From assembly GCA_942493375.1 (NCBI GenBank), contig OW818698.1, forward strand, positions 5,332,001-5,396,000: a stretch of DNA of 64,000 nt. Direction: 5' to 3'. Below are positions 51,990 to 60,862 of this stretch, piece by piece. Under the pieces are notes generated by a model, which saw nothing but the letters and a program-made list of their open reading frames with translations, did no database searches and was not told the origin of the DNA. The DNA is from G942493375 sp942493375. Lineage in GTDB: Bacteria; Armatimonadota; UBA5829. Position 1 is the first letter of the stretch. Each line of letters opens with the position of its first letter. Position numbers and translations under genes: made by a program.

Positions 51990-52070
51990 CTAGCCCGCAT
52001 TATTCATGATTGACTCGCTTTCAACCCTACTACCGGTCGAAAGCAGAATTTGGTGAATAAAGCGGGCTAG
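51990..52070. repeat. Dispersed palindromic repeat, GCCCGC family, copy 2 (inverted)
   Basis: CTAGCCCGC ... GCGGGCTAG ends with an inner CTTTC / GAAAG stem. Opposite orientation to 613-689. It begins one base after the GH32 stop and may terminate it. Confidence 0.75.
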
Positions 52071-52177
52071 TCATACGATAGTTCCATGGGATAAATTATG
52101 CCTGAGCCGCAGCTCCAGCAGATTTCTGTTGTGATAGTCTACGCACATTCAAAGCACCGAATATAAAGGTCATCAAC

Positions 52178-53284
52178 ATGTGGAAGAAAATAGCAATAGG
52201 TTGTTTCAGTTTTACGGTTCTATTCCTCATTTTGCTTGGAGGTGCAGCATATAAGCTGTGGAATATCTCCGGTTTGAAGCGACCAGCTTCCCTCAACACT
52301 CTTGGAGTTAAAACAAATACGGGATACATATCCAAACCGTCCATCATTTCTATAAAAGATGTCTACTATGTTACTGACATGGCAACTGATGCCAAGGGCA
52401 ATATTGTGGTTGCAGGGCTACTAGGTGCGGCTGTAATTAATCCGGATCTATTGGTCCCCATGTCTGGTATTAGATGGCAGGATTTTGATGTAAATAGTGT
52501 CTCAATAGTCAAAACCAGGACGGATGATCTCCACTTTCTGGCCTGCGGATCTGAGGAATCTGGGGTGATATTGCTGGATGCGAGAGGCCAGATTGAGTGC
52601 AAATTTAAGTATAACTCGGATATGGGTAAAATTGCGGCTGGTGGTGTAAATGGCGATAATAAGCTCGAGTTTGCAGCTGCATTAGGTGACGGGGGAGATC
52701 TTCATTTATTTGACCATTCCGGAAATGAAATATGGGACCAAACTCATCGGAAGGCCTGGCATGTGGAAATGGAAGATATCAATAAAGATGGAAAAATGGA
52801 GATCATCAATAGTGATTCTGCGGGTGAGATAGTGGTAAGGGACGCTGCAGGAACCATAATCAAACAGAACAAACCAGCCATATCTCTGTATGATTTCTCG
52901 CTCTGTGCATGGCCAGCCAGAACATCCAACCGACTCATTCTCTCTCCCAGGAATCAAGGTATTATTGTATTTGATTATGATGGAAATACAATTGCCAGTC
53001 TCCCCGCTCCGGATTGCACAAGACTGGCAGACATGAGAGGCATCTGGGTCAAATTGTATCCCGGGGAAAATGACTACTTTGCCGCACTGGCACATTTTAT
53101 ACAATGGGACCGCTCCATACTCTACATCTATTCTCCTGACAACAAACTAGTTTACCAGGAAGTCCTGCCTGAGTATTGTATTTCAATGAATACCGCAGTA
53201 GATAAGAAAACAAAGAGCGAATTTCTTCTGATAGGTGGACTTGATGAAGTGTTGCAGTATTCGGTGACTACTGGGAATGAATAA
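52178..53284 (+). CDS. Membrane-anchored FG-GAP/VCBS-like propeller protein
   Basis: The product is 368 residues. The N-terminal signal anchor (IAIGCFSFTVLFLILLGGAA) is followed by a propeller with a calcium-like turn (EDINKDGKMEIINSDSAGE) and other blades (GVILLDARGQIE, GDLHLFDHSGNEIW, GIIVFDYDGNTIAS). Such domains bind proteins or glycans at the cell surface. Function unknown. It may be transcribed with the following lipoprotein gene (117 bases apart). Confidence 0.6.
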   Translation: MWKKIAIGCFSFTVLFLILLGGAAYKLWNISGLKRPASLNTLGVKTNTGYISKPSIISIKDVYYVTDMATDAKGNIVVAGLLGAAVINPDLLVPMSGIRWQDFDVNSVSIVKTRTDDLHFLACGSEESGVILLDARGQIECKFKYNSDMGKIAAGGVNGDNKLEFAAALGDGGDLHLFDHSGNEIWDQTHRKAWHVEMEDINKDGKMEIINSDSAGEIVVRDAAGTIIKQNKPAISLYDFSLCAWPARTSNRLILSPRNQGIIVFDYDGNTIASLPAPDCTRLADMRGIWVKLYPGENDYFAALAHFIQWDRSILYIYSPDNKLVYQEVLPEYCISMNTAVDKKTKSEFLLIGGLDEVLQYSVTTGNE

Positions 53285-53401
53285 TTACTGTGATCTCTAT
53301 TCTGTTTACTTTCCACCCCACTCATGATATAAATACAATTGTACCAATTTCCTAAAGTTGAACTGTTGCAGTTCGGTCTGTCCATATCCCGGGAGGTCAG
53401 T

Positions 53402-55048
53402 ATGTTGCGTTCTTACCGTTTGGCAATCCCTTTGTTATTGCTCATGTTGGGTATTCTGGCTGGTTGTGGAGGTGGGGGTGGTTCACAGGACCTTCAGAGC
53501 AACGGCAGCGTTCGGGGTACGGTTGATACTTCCTCGCTTGGTTCCGGTGCCAACAGCGTTGTTGTGTCTTTGGATGGGATGAATATCTCTGCACCGATGA
53601 AATCTGATGGCAGTTTTATGCTCCAAAATGTGCCTCCTGGACTGCATACAATGGTGGTCAAAGCAAATCGGAAGGCCGGAGCAATGGTTGTCCTGGTTAG
53701 CGGCGGTAAAGAGACAAATGTAGGCCAGATGGTCCTGCGTGGATCGGGACAGATTGCAGGACTGGTTACTGATTCCTCATCCGGGAGTCCGGTATCGGAT
53801 GCCCTGGTGACTGTTACTGAAATGGCGCTAACGACATCCAGCGACACTCCACATCCTGTCCGGGAAGCCCATACAAACTCCAATGGAAGTTACACAGTGG
53901 ATGCTATTCCTGAGGGAGAATACCTGGTCACCATCAGTAAAGATGGTTTTATCGCTGCAACTCTGGATCTATACGTTTCCACTGGCTCTACTGCAACCGG
54001 TGATACAGCATTGAAAGTTGTTGATCCTAATGCAGGGTCTATGCAGGGTGTGGTCAATGGAAATAACGCCGACGGTTCTCTGAGCACCATCAGCGGAGTA
54101 TTCGTAGTTTTGACACCAAAGGATGGTGAGGTTCCTCCTCCGGTTATACCTATGCCGGCATATGCGACAGGTCAGAATGACAAGAAGATCGATCTGTACC
54201 CTATGCCTCCGTTGTACCAACAATACTATGCTTATACTGCAGATGACGGTACATACCAGATCGATGGCATACCTGCTGGTGACTATACAGCCACTGCAAT
54301 GCGTCCCGGTTTCGACACTGCAACGCAGAGTGTGACAATCACAGCAAAGCAGTCCTCAAAGGTGAACTTCACCTTAACCATGTATGTGATTCCAACTGGT
54401 ATCGTCACAGGCACTATTACCGACGCGTCTACAACAAAACCGATAGCAGGAGCAACTGTAATAGCCGTTATCTACGGACCGTGTTTAGATAATGGCAAGC
54501 CGGTGCGCAAAGGACCTGCAATAGCTGTTCCAGGCACGGGTATTGGATTTGACGTAACTGCCACTACGGATGAAAATGGCAGATACAAGTTGCGAGTGCC
54601 AACCAGCACCTATGCAGTTGACTGTTTTGCAGAGGGATATGATCAGAAAGAACAGGTTGTGACTATTGTTCAAGACCAGACTATTACCGTTGACATGGCT
54701 TTGACTCCCACTCCTGTCAATCCAAATACAAGAGTCACTCTCACTGGTCTGGTAACAGAACCGAAAGATTCAAGTGGCGCATTGACCCCATCAGCCGGTG
54801 CAACAGTGCATCTGATATCGAGTGTTATGTCCGGCGAAACAATTCTCCCGTCGGATTATGCCGCCACTACCGATAATAATGGCGCATACACAATAACTGC
54901 TCAATCCGGAAATTATTATGCTTATGCTGAGAAAGATGGAAATATCTCTGATTCCATCAACCTCAGGCTCTATAGTGATGTACAGCAGGATTTCGAACTG
55001 TTACTCGGAATAGCACCTCCGCCCCCTCCAATTCCCGCTTTAAAATAA
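53402..55048 (+). CDS. Lipoprotein with tandem carboxypeptidase-regulatory-like domains
   Basis: The product is 548 residues from ATG 53402. GGGAGG is upstream. The longer frame from 53339 has no ribosome site. Lipobox LAGC (Cys22), then a Gly spacer. Four to five beta-sandwich units follow of the CarboxypepD_reg/SdrD-B type, each with G-V-T-D/G-x-P-x-A-x-V and DGxYxxxxxPxGxY patterns (NGSYTVDAIPEGEYLVTISK, DGTYQIDGIPAGDYTATAMR, NGRYKLRVPTSTYAVDCF). Probably a surface adhesion or display protein with no enzymatic motif. Ends at a terminator shared with the convergent gene. Confidence 0.8.
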   Translation: MLRSYRLAIPLLLLMLGILAGCGGGGGSQDLQSNGSVRGTVDTSSLGSGANSVVVSLDGMNISAPMKSDGSFMLQNVPPGLHTMVVKANRKAGAMVVLVSGGKETNVGQMVLRGSGQIAGLVTDSSSGSPVSDALVTVTEMALTTSSDTPHPVREAHTNSNGSYTVDAIPEGEYLVTISKDGFIAATLDLYVSTGSTATGDTALKVVDPNAGSMQGVVNGNNADGSLSTISGVFVVLTPKDGEVPPPVIPMPAYATGQNDKKIDLYPMPPLYQQYYAYTADDGTYQIDGIPAGDYTATAMRPGFDTATQSVTITAKQSSKVNFTLTMYVIPTGIVTGTITDASTTKPIAGATVIAVIYGPCLDNGKPVRKGPAIAVPGTGIGFDVTATTDENGRYKLRVPTSTYAVDCFAEGYDQKEQVVTIVQDQTITVDMALTPTPVNPNTRVTLTGLVTEPKDSSGALTPSAGATVHLISSVMSGETILPSDYAATTDNNGAYTITAQSGNYYAYAEKDGNISDSINLRLYSDVQQDFELLLGIAPPPPPIPALK

Positions 55049-55058
55049 TGATTACAGA

Positions 55059-55096
55059 TGACTCATCCCTTGAATCTTGGAGCAGGGGATGAGTCA
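55059..55096. terminator. Bidirectional terminator
   Basis: TGACTCATCCC (55059-55069) and GGGATGAGTCA (55086-55096) form a perfect 11-bp stem with a 16-base loop, between convergent genes. T-rich sequence (CTTTTTAC) follows on the plus side. Confidence 0.65.
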
Positions 55097-55109
55097 AATA
55101 CAGAGCTTT

Positions 55110-57614
55110 TTACTTTACACCGATCCGATCAAGCGCTTTTACAAGATCATCGTGCCTTTTGGAATACAATTCCGGTGTATCTTTATAGCACCCTCGTTCC
55201 TTAGTTGCAGAGGATGTAGTGTCGAGTAAATATGCATATCGTTTCGATAACTCCGGGTGTTTTTTCAGGTAGCTATCAAGCATATACAGCAGGTCATAGT
55301 CTTCGAAAGCATCCCTCTGTTCACACAGGCGTATAGAGGGAACAACCGGTGTGAGCCAGTCCTTGTTTCGCTGATCAGGATCGCTGGCATTGTAGAACAT
55401 AAACCCATCGCCATTGAATCCGGTGTTGATCGCATGGCTTACCCAGGGATCAGACCAGTAGCAGTCAACAGCCCAATATAAGTATCCCTGTACTCCCTGG
55501 CTCCACATCCACCAGACCATCGCGCTTGCGCCAGTTCCTCTCCAGTCTATCTTCCAGGGGTCCGGAAACTGCGATGGACCGGTACCCATGCAGGTGTAAA
55601 TCCAGCTCTTGTCCCCAATGGCTTTTCTCTCCGTCATGAACTCCGGATTGAAATCAGTGCTATGAGGGCACCAGATATTGACTCTGCCTGTCATTTGCGA
55701 ATATGTACCGGGATAAACCGTGCCAAGTATCTGATAACCGGGATCAACTGCCTTAATGAAATCGCAGAATCTGGCTATACCTGCAGCTTTTTCAACAGGA
55801 ACTTCATCAAAGTGATAGAAAAGAAATCGGTCCATCCATCCCTTTGCCCTAAGATGTTCAGACACAATCTTCAGCTTTGCTCTGTATTCCTCCCGCTGCT
55901 CACCCTGGGGTTCATCAGCTGCCCAGCCTATAAAATCCAACCGGAAGCATGTGATTCCTAGATCAAGATACTTTTTAACCTCATTATCAAAGAGCTTCCA
56001 GTCAGCCGTCCAGTTTCCGTCAGTGCCCTTGATCAAGGTCTTATCCCAGGGCAGTTTAGGGGGGCTGGTAAATCTATACTTTAGACCTTTGATACAGTCC
56101 GCATTGTAGTCTTCAGCACCGACCGTTGGGGTAGCATGTCGAATAAGAAACCATACATGTGTGTTCAGATAAGGGGTAACCGGAATGGTCACATTGCGGA
56201 CATCCAGGCTGATGCGCATTGTCCGTTTCTCTTTGCCAACAGTTACAGTCACATTCCCGTTGTATTTGCCGACCGGTGCATCCCGTGGCACGTAAATGTC
56301 CAGCCAAATAGACTGCGATCTTCCCGCCTCAACACTGAATGCTTTTGGTCCAACCAAAGGGTCAGGATATAAACCTGATATAAAGTAACCCCACAGATTT
56401 GGATATGCAATATTCAGATAGTAAGCAAGATACAGCTCCGGTTTGATAATATAACCTTTCGGCCCTTTGAATTGCCCTATGCTGACAGTTGCATTGGACA
56501 TATCTTTTGCAGTCCTGAGTATGATCTGTGCAGACTCCCCTTCACCCTTTGCAGCCGTCAGCTTTACCTCTTTATCACCTCTAATCGGCAACTCAGTAGA
56601 ACGATATTTCCTCATATTTGAGACTGCCAGCAGGTCGAACGAACCTTTCAATGATTCTGCTACAACGGCCTTTGAAACCATAGCATCGATATTCTTTTCG
56701 AAGTAAACACAAGCTTCACATGCTTGTTTCAAGTCTTGTGATCCCATTGCTACTTGGGCGCTCCTGAGATAAGCCGATAGATTTCGCATCTCAATACTTC
56801 TGGGTGATCCAGGAATATTTTGTTTAAGTATGTTAGTCTTTTCATTAAATTCTTTTGCACGACTCGATGCAAATCCTTTCACTGCATCGGTAATTCCCTT
56901 GGTATCCGCAATCGAGTTGAACTTCACCTGCTTGAAGCTCTTGATATCAGTCGGATCGTCAGATTTTGCCCATGACGATACTTCAGAAACAGGAATACGA
57001 GTTCTTACGATGTTCATTGGAATAGTATCATCGGTCCACGGATAGTAACCAAAAGCTGATAAAGCTATAGAAGCTTCTGCAGTCCATACGCCGTCGGAAA
57101 TAACAGCAGCAGATTTGCCATCGGTCAGCCAGTAGTGGCCATCTGCCTTATATACAGGTCCGGGAGCATATACACTTTTATCCGCAGCCACACTGTCTGC
57201 CATACCTCCTCCCGGGCTGAGCCCTATCCAATAGCAGCGCTCAGGATACAATTTAGATGCAGCCAGATAGAATACAACCCGGTCATCGTTGTCGATAGGG
57301 GAGTCATACCCCTGGCAGTTCCTAACAAGTTTGGAAGTATCCGGTTCATCGCACTTCACCAGGAAATACATTCGGTTCGAATCAAAAGTGATCTTAACTG
57401 TAGTTGAAGCTGAGATACTCGTGATACCTGGCCCGGGGTTGTCCAGCCGAAACTCAGCAGCGGATCCCCAACACGAATCGTCACCCTTGCCATCTATATC
57501 AGGAGGAGTTTGGGTGGATAATACAATCGGTACAGCTGTAGCTGTGTTGCACAATACCAACACCAGACATGCCATCCAGCAGAGCACAAGCTTCATTCGG
57601 AGTGCTAATCGCAT
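55110..57614 (-). CDS. GH123-like (DUF4091) glycosidase with N-terminal CBM9-like domain
   Basis: The product is 834 residues from ATG 57614, eight bases past the upstream stop. A start at TTG 57638 would overlap the previous gene. Signal peptide (MKLVLCWMACLVLVLCNTAT). Residues 40-230 are CBM9-like (DIDGKGDDSCW, DSPIDNDDRVVFYLA). Then the DUF4091/GH123 beta-sandwich (SIWLDIYVPRDAPVGKYNGN) and barrel with FLFYHFDEVPVE. The Asp-Glu pair matches the substrate-assisted pair of GH123 beta-N-acetylgalactosaminidases. GYLYWAVDCYWSD follows. Probably releases N-acetylhexosamines outside the cell. Operon with the 57623-59794 gene. Confidence 0.8.
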   Translation of the reverse strand: MRLALRMKLVLCWMACLVLVLCNTATAVPIVLSTQTPPDIDGKGDDSCWGSAAEFRLDNPGPGITSISASTTVKITFDSNRMYFLVKCDEPDTSKLVRNCQGYDSPIDNDDRVVFYLAASKLYPERCYWIGLSPGGGMADSVAADKSVYAPGPVYKADGHYWLTDGKSAAVISDGVWTAEASIALSAFGYYPWTDDTIPMNIVRTRIPVSEVSSWAKSDDPTDIKSFKQVKFNSIADTKGITDAVKGFASSRAKEFNEKTNILKQNIPGSPRSIEMRNLSAYLRSAQVAMGSQDLKQACEACVYFEKNIDAMVSKAVVAESLKGSFDLLAVSNMRKYRSTELPIRGDKEVKLTAAKGEGESAQIILRTAKDMSNATVSIGQFKGPKGYIIKPELYLAYYLNIAYPNLWGYFISGLYPDPLVGPKAFSVEAGRSQSIWLDIYVPRDAPVGKYNGNVTVTVGKEKRTMRISLDVRNVTIPVTPYLNTHVWFLIRHATPTVGAEDYNADCIKGLKYRFTSPPKLPWDKTLIKGTDGNWTADWKLFDNEVKKYLDLGITCFRLDFIGWAADEPQGEQREEYRAKLKIVSEHLRAKGWMDRFLFYHFDEVPVEKAAGIARFCDFIKAVDPGYQILGTVYPGTYSQMTGRVNIWCPHSTDFNPEFMTERKAIGDKSWIYTCMGTGPSQFPDPWKIDWRGTGASAMVWWMWSQGVQGYLYWAVDCYWSDPWVSHAINTGFNGDGFMFYNASDPDQRNKDWLTPVVPSIRLCEQRDAFEDYDLLYMLDSYLKKHPELSKRYAYLLDTTSSATKERGCYKDTPELYSKRHDDLVKALDRIGVK

Positions 57615-57622
57615 ATTTATCT

Positions 57623-59794
57623 TTACCACTTTCTCCAACCCGGGAATGCGGGAGCATATTTGTTATGATTATAAATCGCTTCATTCTCATCAACAAGATT
57701 AAAGCCTGGAGCAATTTTTTGCACGGAATACATTACATCGTATGCCACCCATGCGAGCCATTTATCCCGTCTTTGAGCTCTCATTACTTCCAGAGCAGCC
57801 TTTCCCGGTTCACCATATTCCAGCATTGCATTACCCACTATCCGCCAACCATAAGCTGCATCATCCCGGGTGCATCTATCACCATATTTTGAGAACAGAT
57901 TCTGCAAGTTTTCAACAGTTTCTACTTTCTGTTCAATTGATAATAGTGGAGCCATATACCCCAGCCCCTTGGCTGCATGAATTTGAATTGTGCTGCAAGC
58001 AGTATTGTCATGCATAAAACCACTTAAATCAGAGAGAAACTGTGAGCGCTGATAGTCATTCATTTCCATTCTCAACCCAACCAGACTATCAATTGCCCAA
58101 CATCGGTTTTGATACTCTTCTTTAAGGTTATGCATAACATCGCGCATTGGTTGATATACCTTTTCAAGCATTCCTCTCTTACCGAGTGTGTACAAAGCTC
58201 GAATGCAAACTTCACGCACTCCCGGACTGGCATTTTTCAATCCAGGTAGCAGCAAAGGAAAGGACTTTTCCTTCATATTGCCCAGAGTAATGGAGCAGGG
58301 GATCTTGAACTGAAACTGAGAGTCCTTCTGCAGAGCTTCCATAATACGCTGAGGGGTTTTAGGCCCATTAAACTTATTCAGAGCATTTGCCGCAGCAATA
58401 CGAACTGATGATTCCTTATCAAACAGCTCATCTTCGAGATTAGAAAGGAACCGCGGATCATTCAGTTTTGATAAAGCATAAGCAGCTTTACGTCGTACCA
58501 GGACTTGCGGGTCTTTGGTCAGAGGTGCTACTAATGCAGCATCGACTTCGAGTTTACCCGATGCAATATCATCCAGGGTCTGTGCACGCAGCTTCCAATC
58601 TGCACTTTTAAGGGATTCTATACTCACAGATTCAAGTGAATACCGTTCAATACCGTTTACTGTCCATGTAATAACGGCAATAGGCGTAATCCCGGCATCT
58701 ACATAAGGCACCCAGTGCGGTGCATAAGGGCTTGCGGTGCGCAGGGTGATTTTGACTGGTTTACCTTTGCACTCTTTGAGTAGGAGATCAAGAGTCTTCT
58801 TCTGGTCTTCAGTCTCACCCAGCTGCACCCAGAGCTCATCAATCAGACCTTCTGCTATCCATGTCCTCCAGTCCAACCGGATCATACCGGTACCGGGTAT
58901 GTCATGTCCCCACCAGGGCTGCACATAATCCGGTTCTTTGGAATCAAGTATCATTGATATTTTCTTACCTTTCAGAGCCAGAGCAGTGTGTAGTTCTCGC
59001 AGGAACTGCGTTACAAACTTCCCCCGGCAGTCATACCAATGGTTCTTCTGCTCAATGGTAAGGGTATCTTTGCGCAGATCAACATCAGGATAGCGTTTAT
59101 TAAACTTATCAACAACAGGTTGCTCAAATCCGAATTCATCCAGATAGCGAAGCCCAAGGTTTTCTACATAAGTATAGAAATTGATCCCGTCGTAACCATT
59201 TTTGATTACATGGTTGGCGTAGCGTTCAACAAGAAGTTTTCGCACCTGAGGGTAACCGAATGAAAGAGGGCCAGGACTGCGGCGTTCACCCCATCTGTCC
59301 ATCGAACACCATTCAGGGTGTTTGATTCGTAACTCATCTTCAAATAGATAAGGACATATGATGCCGGTATCAGGTTGCACACCGTGTTCAAAAAGGCCGG
59401 TGTAGAAGAATATTTCCATATGATTCTTCTTTGCAGCTTTGACGGCGGCCTCGTGGATTTTGATTTTATTTATCAGATATCTTTTCCAGTTGGTGTGCCA
59501 GTCATAGGTTTCTATGTCGAAATATCCCACTTTGTAGGACTTGTCCCAGATGCGTTCCTCGCGCCAGTACATTCGATTAATGCCGTAAGTACTGGACATC
59601 CACTCGAACATAGCATTAATAGTCGCTGGGCTGTCAACCGGTTCAACCTCATAATTCCATAGGTTGTCTCCTACGCCGCAGAAAGCATATATAGGCTGTT
59701 TGCCCGAAACGCCGGCATTAGAGGCAGAATTAACCTGTGTACAGCTCAAGATCGTGATGATTAGCATACAAGATAGGACTGTGTATAAGCTCAT
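57623..59794 (-). CDS. Secreted glycosidase-like barrel fused to HEAT repeats
   Basis: The product is 723 residues with AGAGG before ATG. Signal peptide (MSLYTVLSCMLIITILSC; a Cys at 18 could be lipidated). Residues 30-400 look like a TIM-barrel hydrolase (HMEIFFYTGLFEHG, GYDGINFYTYVENLG, GKKISMILDSKEPDYVQPWW). The part from about 410 to 720 holds HEAT-like helical pairs (PQVLVRRKAAYALSKLNDPR, SSVRIAAANALNKF, CSTIQIHAAKGLGYM). This pairing is uncommon. HEAT repeats usually mediate protein contacts. No numbered family recognised. Co-transcribed with the GH123-like gene downstream. Confidence 0.65.
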   Translation of the reverse strand: MSLYTVLSCMLIITILSCTQVNSASNAGVSGKQPIYAFCGVGDNLWNYEVEPVDSPATINAMFEWMSSTYGINRMYWREERIWDKSYKVGYFDIETYDWHTNWKRYLINKIKIHEAAVKAAKKNHMEIFFYTGLFEHGVQPDTGIICPYLFEDELRIKHPEWCSMDRWGERRSPGPLSFGYPQVRKLLVERYANHVIKNGYDGINFYTYVENLGLRYLDEFGFEQPVVDKFNKRYPDVDLRKDTLTIEQKNHWYDCRGKFVTQFLRELHTALALKGKKISMILDSKEPDYVQPWWGHDIPGTGMIRLDWRTWIAEGLIDELWVQLGETEDQKKTLDLLLKECKGKPVKITLRTASPYAPHWVPYVDAGITPIAVITWTVNGIERYSLESVSIESLKSADWKLRAQTLDDIASGKLEVDAALVAPLTKDPQVLVRRKAAYALSKLNDPRFLSNLEDELFDKESSVRIAAANALNKFNGPKTPQRIMEALQKDSQFQFKIPCSITLGNMKEKSFPLLLPGLKNASPGVREVCIRALYTLGKRGMLEKVYQPMRDVMHNLKEEYQNRCWAIDSLVGLRMEMNDYQRSQFLSDLSGFMHDNTACSTIQIHAAKGLGYMAPLLSIEQKVETVENLQNLFSKYGDRCTRDDAAYGWRIVGNAMLEYGEPGKAALEVMRAQRRDKWLAWVAYDVMYSVQKIAPGFNLVDENEAIYNHNKYAPAFPGWRKW

Positions 59795-59931
59795 AAAAAC
59801 CTCTATTCAACCGACTTCAATATGGAGCAAGTATACAACCTTTTCCTGGAAAGTCAATTAAGCCATATTTTCTTTTCATGATTTTTAAACACCATGTTTA
59901 TCTCAAATCCAAACAGGGGTATAGAACTTAA

Positions 59932-59959
59932 GCAGGCTTACACATAATGGTTAGCCTGC
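59932..59959 (+). promoter_or_regulatory. Hairpin upstream of the rubrerythrin gene
   Basis: GCAGGCT (59932-59938) and AGCCTGC (59953-59959) with a 14-base loop, 48 bases before ATG 60007. It could be an operator or leader hairpin. Confidence 0.4.
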
Positions 59960-60006
59960 CACTAAAACTATTGAATAGCAGCAAATAGAAGGAGATCAAA
60001 TATATA

Positions 60007-60549
60007 ATGAAGTGGCGATGTGGAGTTTGTGGTTACGTATCCGAGGGAGCTGCCGTTCCGGACCAGTGTCCTAATTGTAAAGCACCAACAGAAAAATTCG
60101 ATGAGCTGAAAGCCGAAACCGGGCTGCTGCAGTTGATTGATTTCAACAAGCTGGGAGTGGCCAAGGGAACGAACTTTGAAGAGGATCTCAAAGCTCAGTT
60201 CTATGGGGAATGCGCCGAAGTCGGTATGTATATTGCAATGTCCCGACAGGCTGAGAGAGAAGGCTATCCGGAAGTTGCAGAGACAATGAAGAGAATCGCA
60301 TGGGAAGAAGCCCACCATGCAGCAAGATTCTGTGAACTCTTGGGTGGAATTTCTGAAAGCACAAAAACAAACCTTGAGAATCTTGTTGCCGGCGAATCCG
60401 GAGCAAACAGTGGCAAAAAAGGCATCGCAGTCCGAAGCAAAGCAGAGAATCAGGACGCCATTCATGACGCCATCCACGAAGCATGCAAAGACGAAGCCCG
60501 TCACGCATCAGCTTTCTACGGTCTACTAAAGAGACTGTTCGGCGGATAA
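60007..60549 (+). CDS. Reverse-type rubrerythrin
   Basis: The product is 180 residues with AAGGAG upstream. The N-terminal rubredoxin-like knuckles WRCGVCGY and DQCPNC bind one Fe. The diiron four-helix domain carries Glu/His motifs (QFYGECAEVGMYI, IAWEEAHHAARFCELL, HEACKDEARHASAF). The order rubredoxin then diiron is that of reverse rubrerythrins, which reduce hydrogen peroxide in anaerobes using NADH-linked electron donors. Monocistronic by layout. Confidence 0.93.
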   Translation: MKWRCGVCGYVSEGAAVPDQCPNCKAPTEKFDELKAETGLLQLIDFNKLGVAKGTNFEEDLKAQFYGECAEVGMYIAMSRQAEREGYPEVAETMKRIAWEEAHHAARFCELLGGISESTKTNLENLVAGESGANSGKKGIAVRSKAENQDAIHDAIHEACKDEARHASAFYGLLKRLFGG

Positions 60550-60638
60550 TAGAAAATAGAATAGGTTTTACACAACACCACGTTATGCTGGATGTGTTCC
60601 AGCGTCCATAGATTCCCACCAGGGAACAATGATGGAAC

Positions 60639-60652
60639 TTGATTCAAATCAA
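60639..60652. promoter_or_regulatory. Candidate FNR/CRP-family site
   Basis: TTGATTCAAATCAA is a perfect match to the FNR consensus TTGAT-N4-ATCAA. The TTTAAT at 60673-60678 would put the site near -40 of a plus-strand start. No FNR gene is in the window, so this is pattern only. Confidence 0.4.
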
Positions 60653-60723
60653 GATGACGTGGTGTATCCTCGTTTAATGCTATTGCATCTGTAGTGATGT
60701 AACGGTTCAAAGTTGCTGGGATT

Positions 60724-60793
60724 TGTCATCCTGAGGAACGAAGGATCTGCTTTTTAAAAGATAAAAACAGATCCTTCGTTCCTCAGGATGACA
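60724..60793. repeat. TGTCATCC palindromic repeat, copy 5
   Basis: Full palindrome with a short A-rich loop (AAAAGATAAAAA), upstream of the GH20 gene. Confidence 0.9.
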
Positions 60794-60862
60794 TGGTATC
60801 AATATCACTGAACTGTTACGTAGTGATTGCCTTTTAACCATCTACCAACTATAGTATTCACT

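Larger units (their letters stand above)
60550..60862. other. Intergenic region with FNR-like palindrome and repeat copy 5
   Basis: No gene in 313 bases. It contains CTTGATTCAAATCAAG (60638-60653), a TTTAAT box (60673-60678) downstream of it, the TGTCATCC repeat (60724-60793) and then the leader of the GH20 gene. That leader has no strong ribosome site. Confidence 0.6.
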
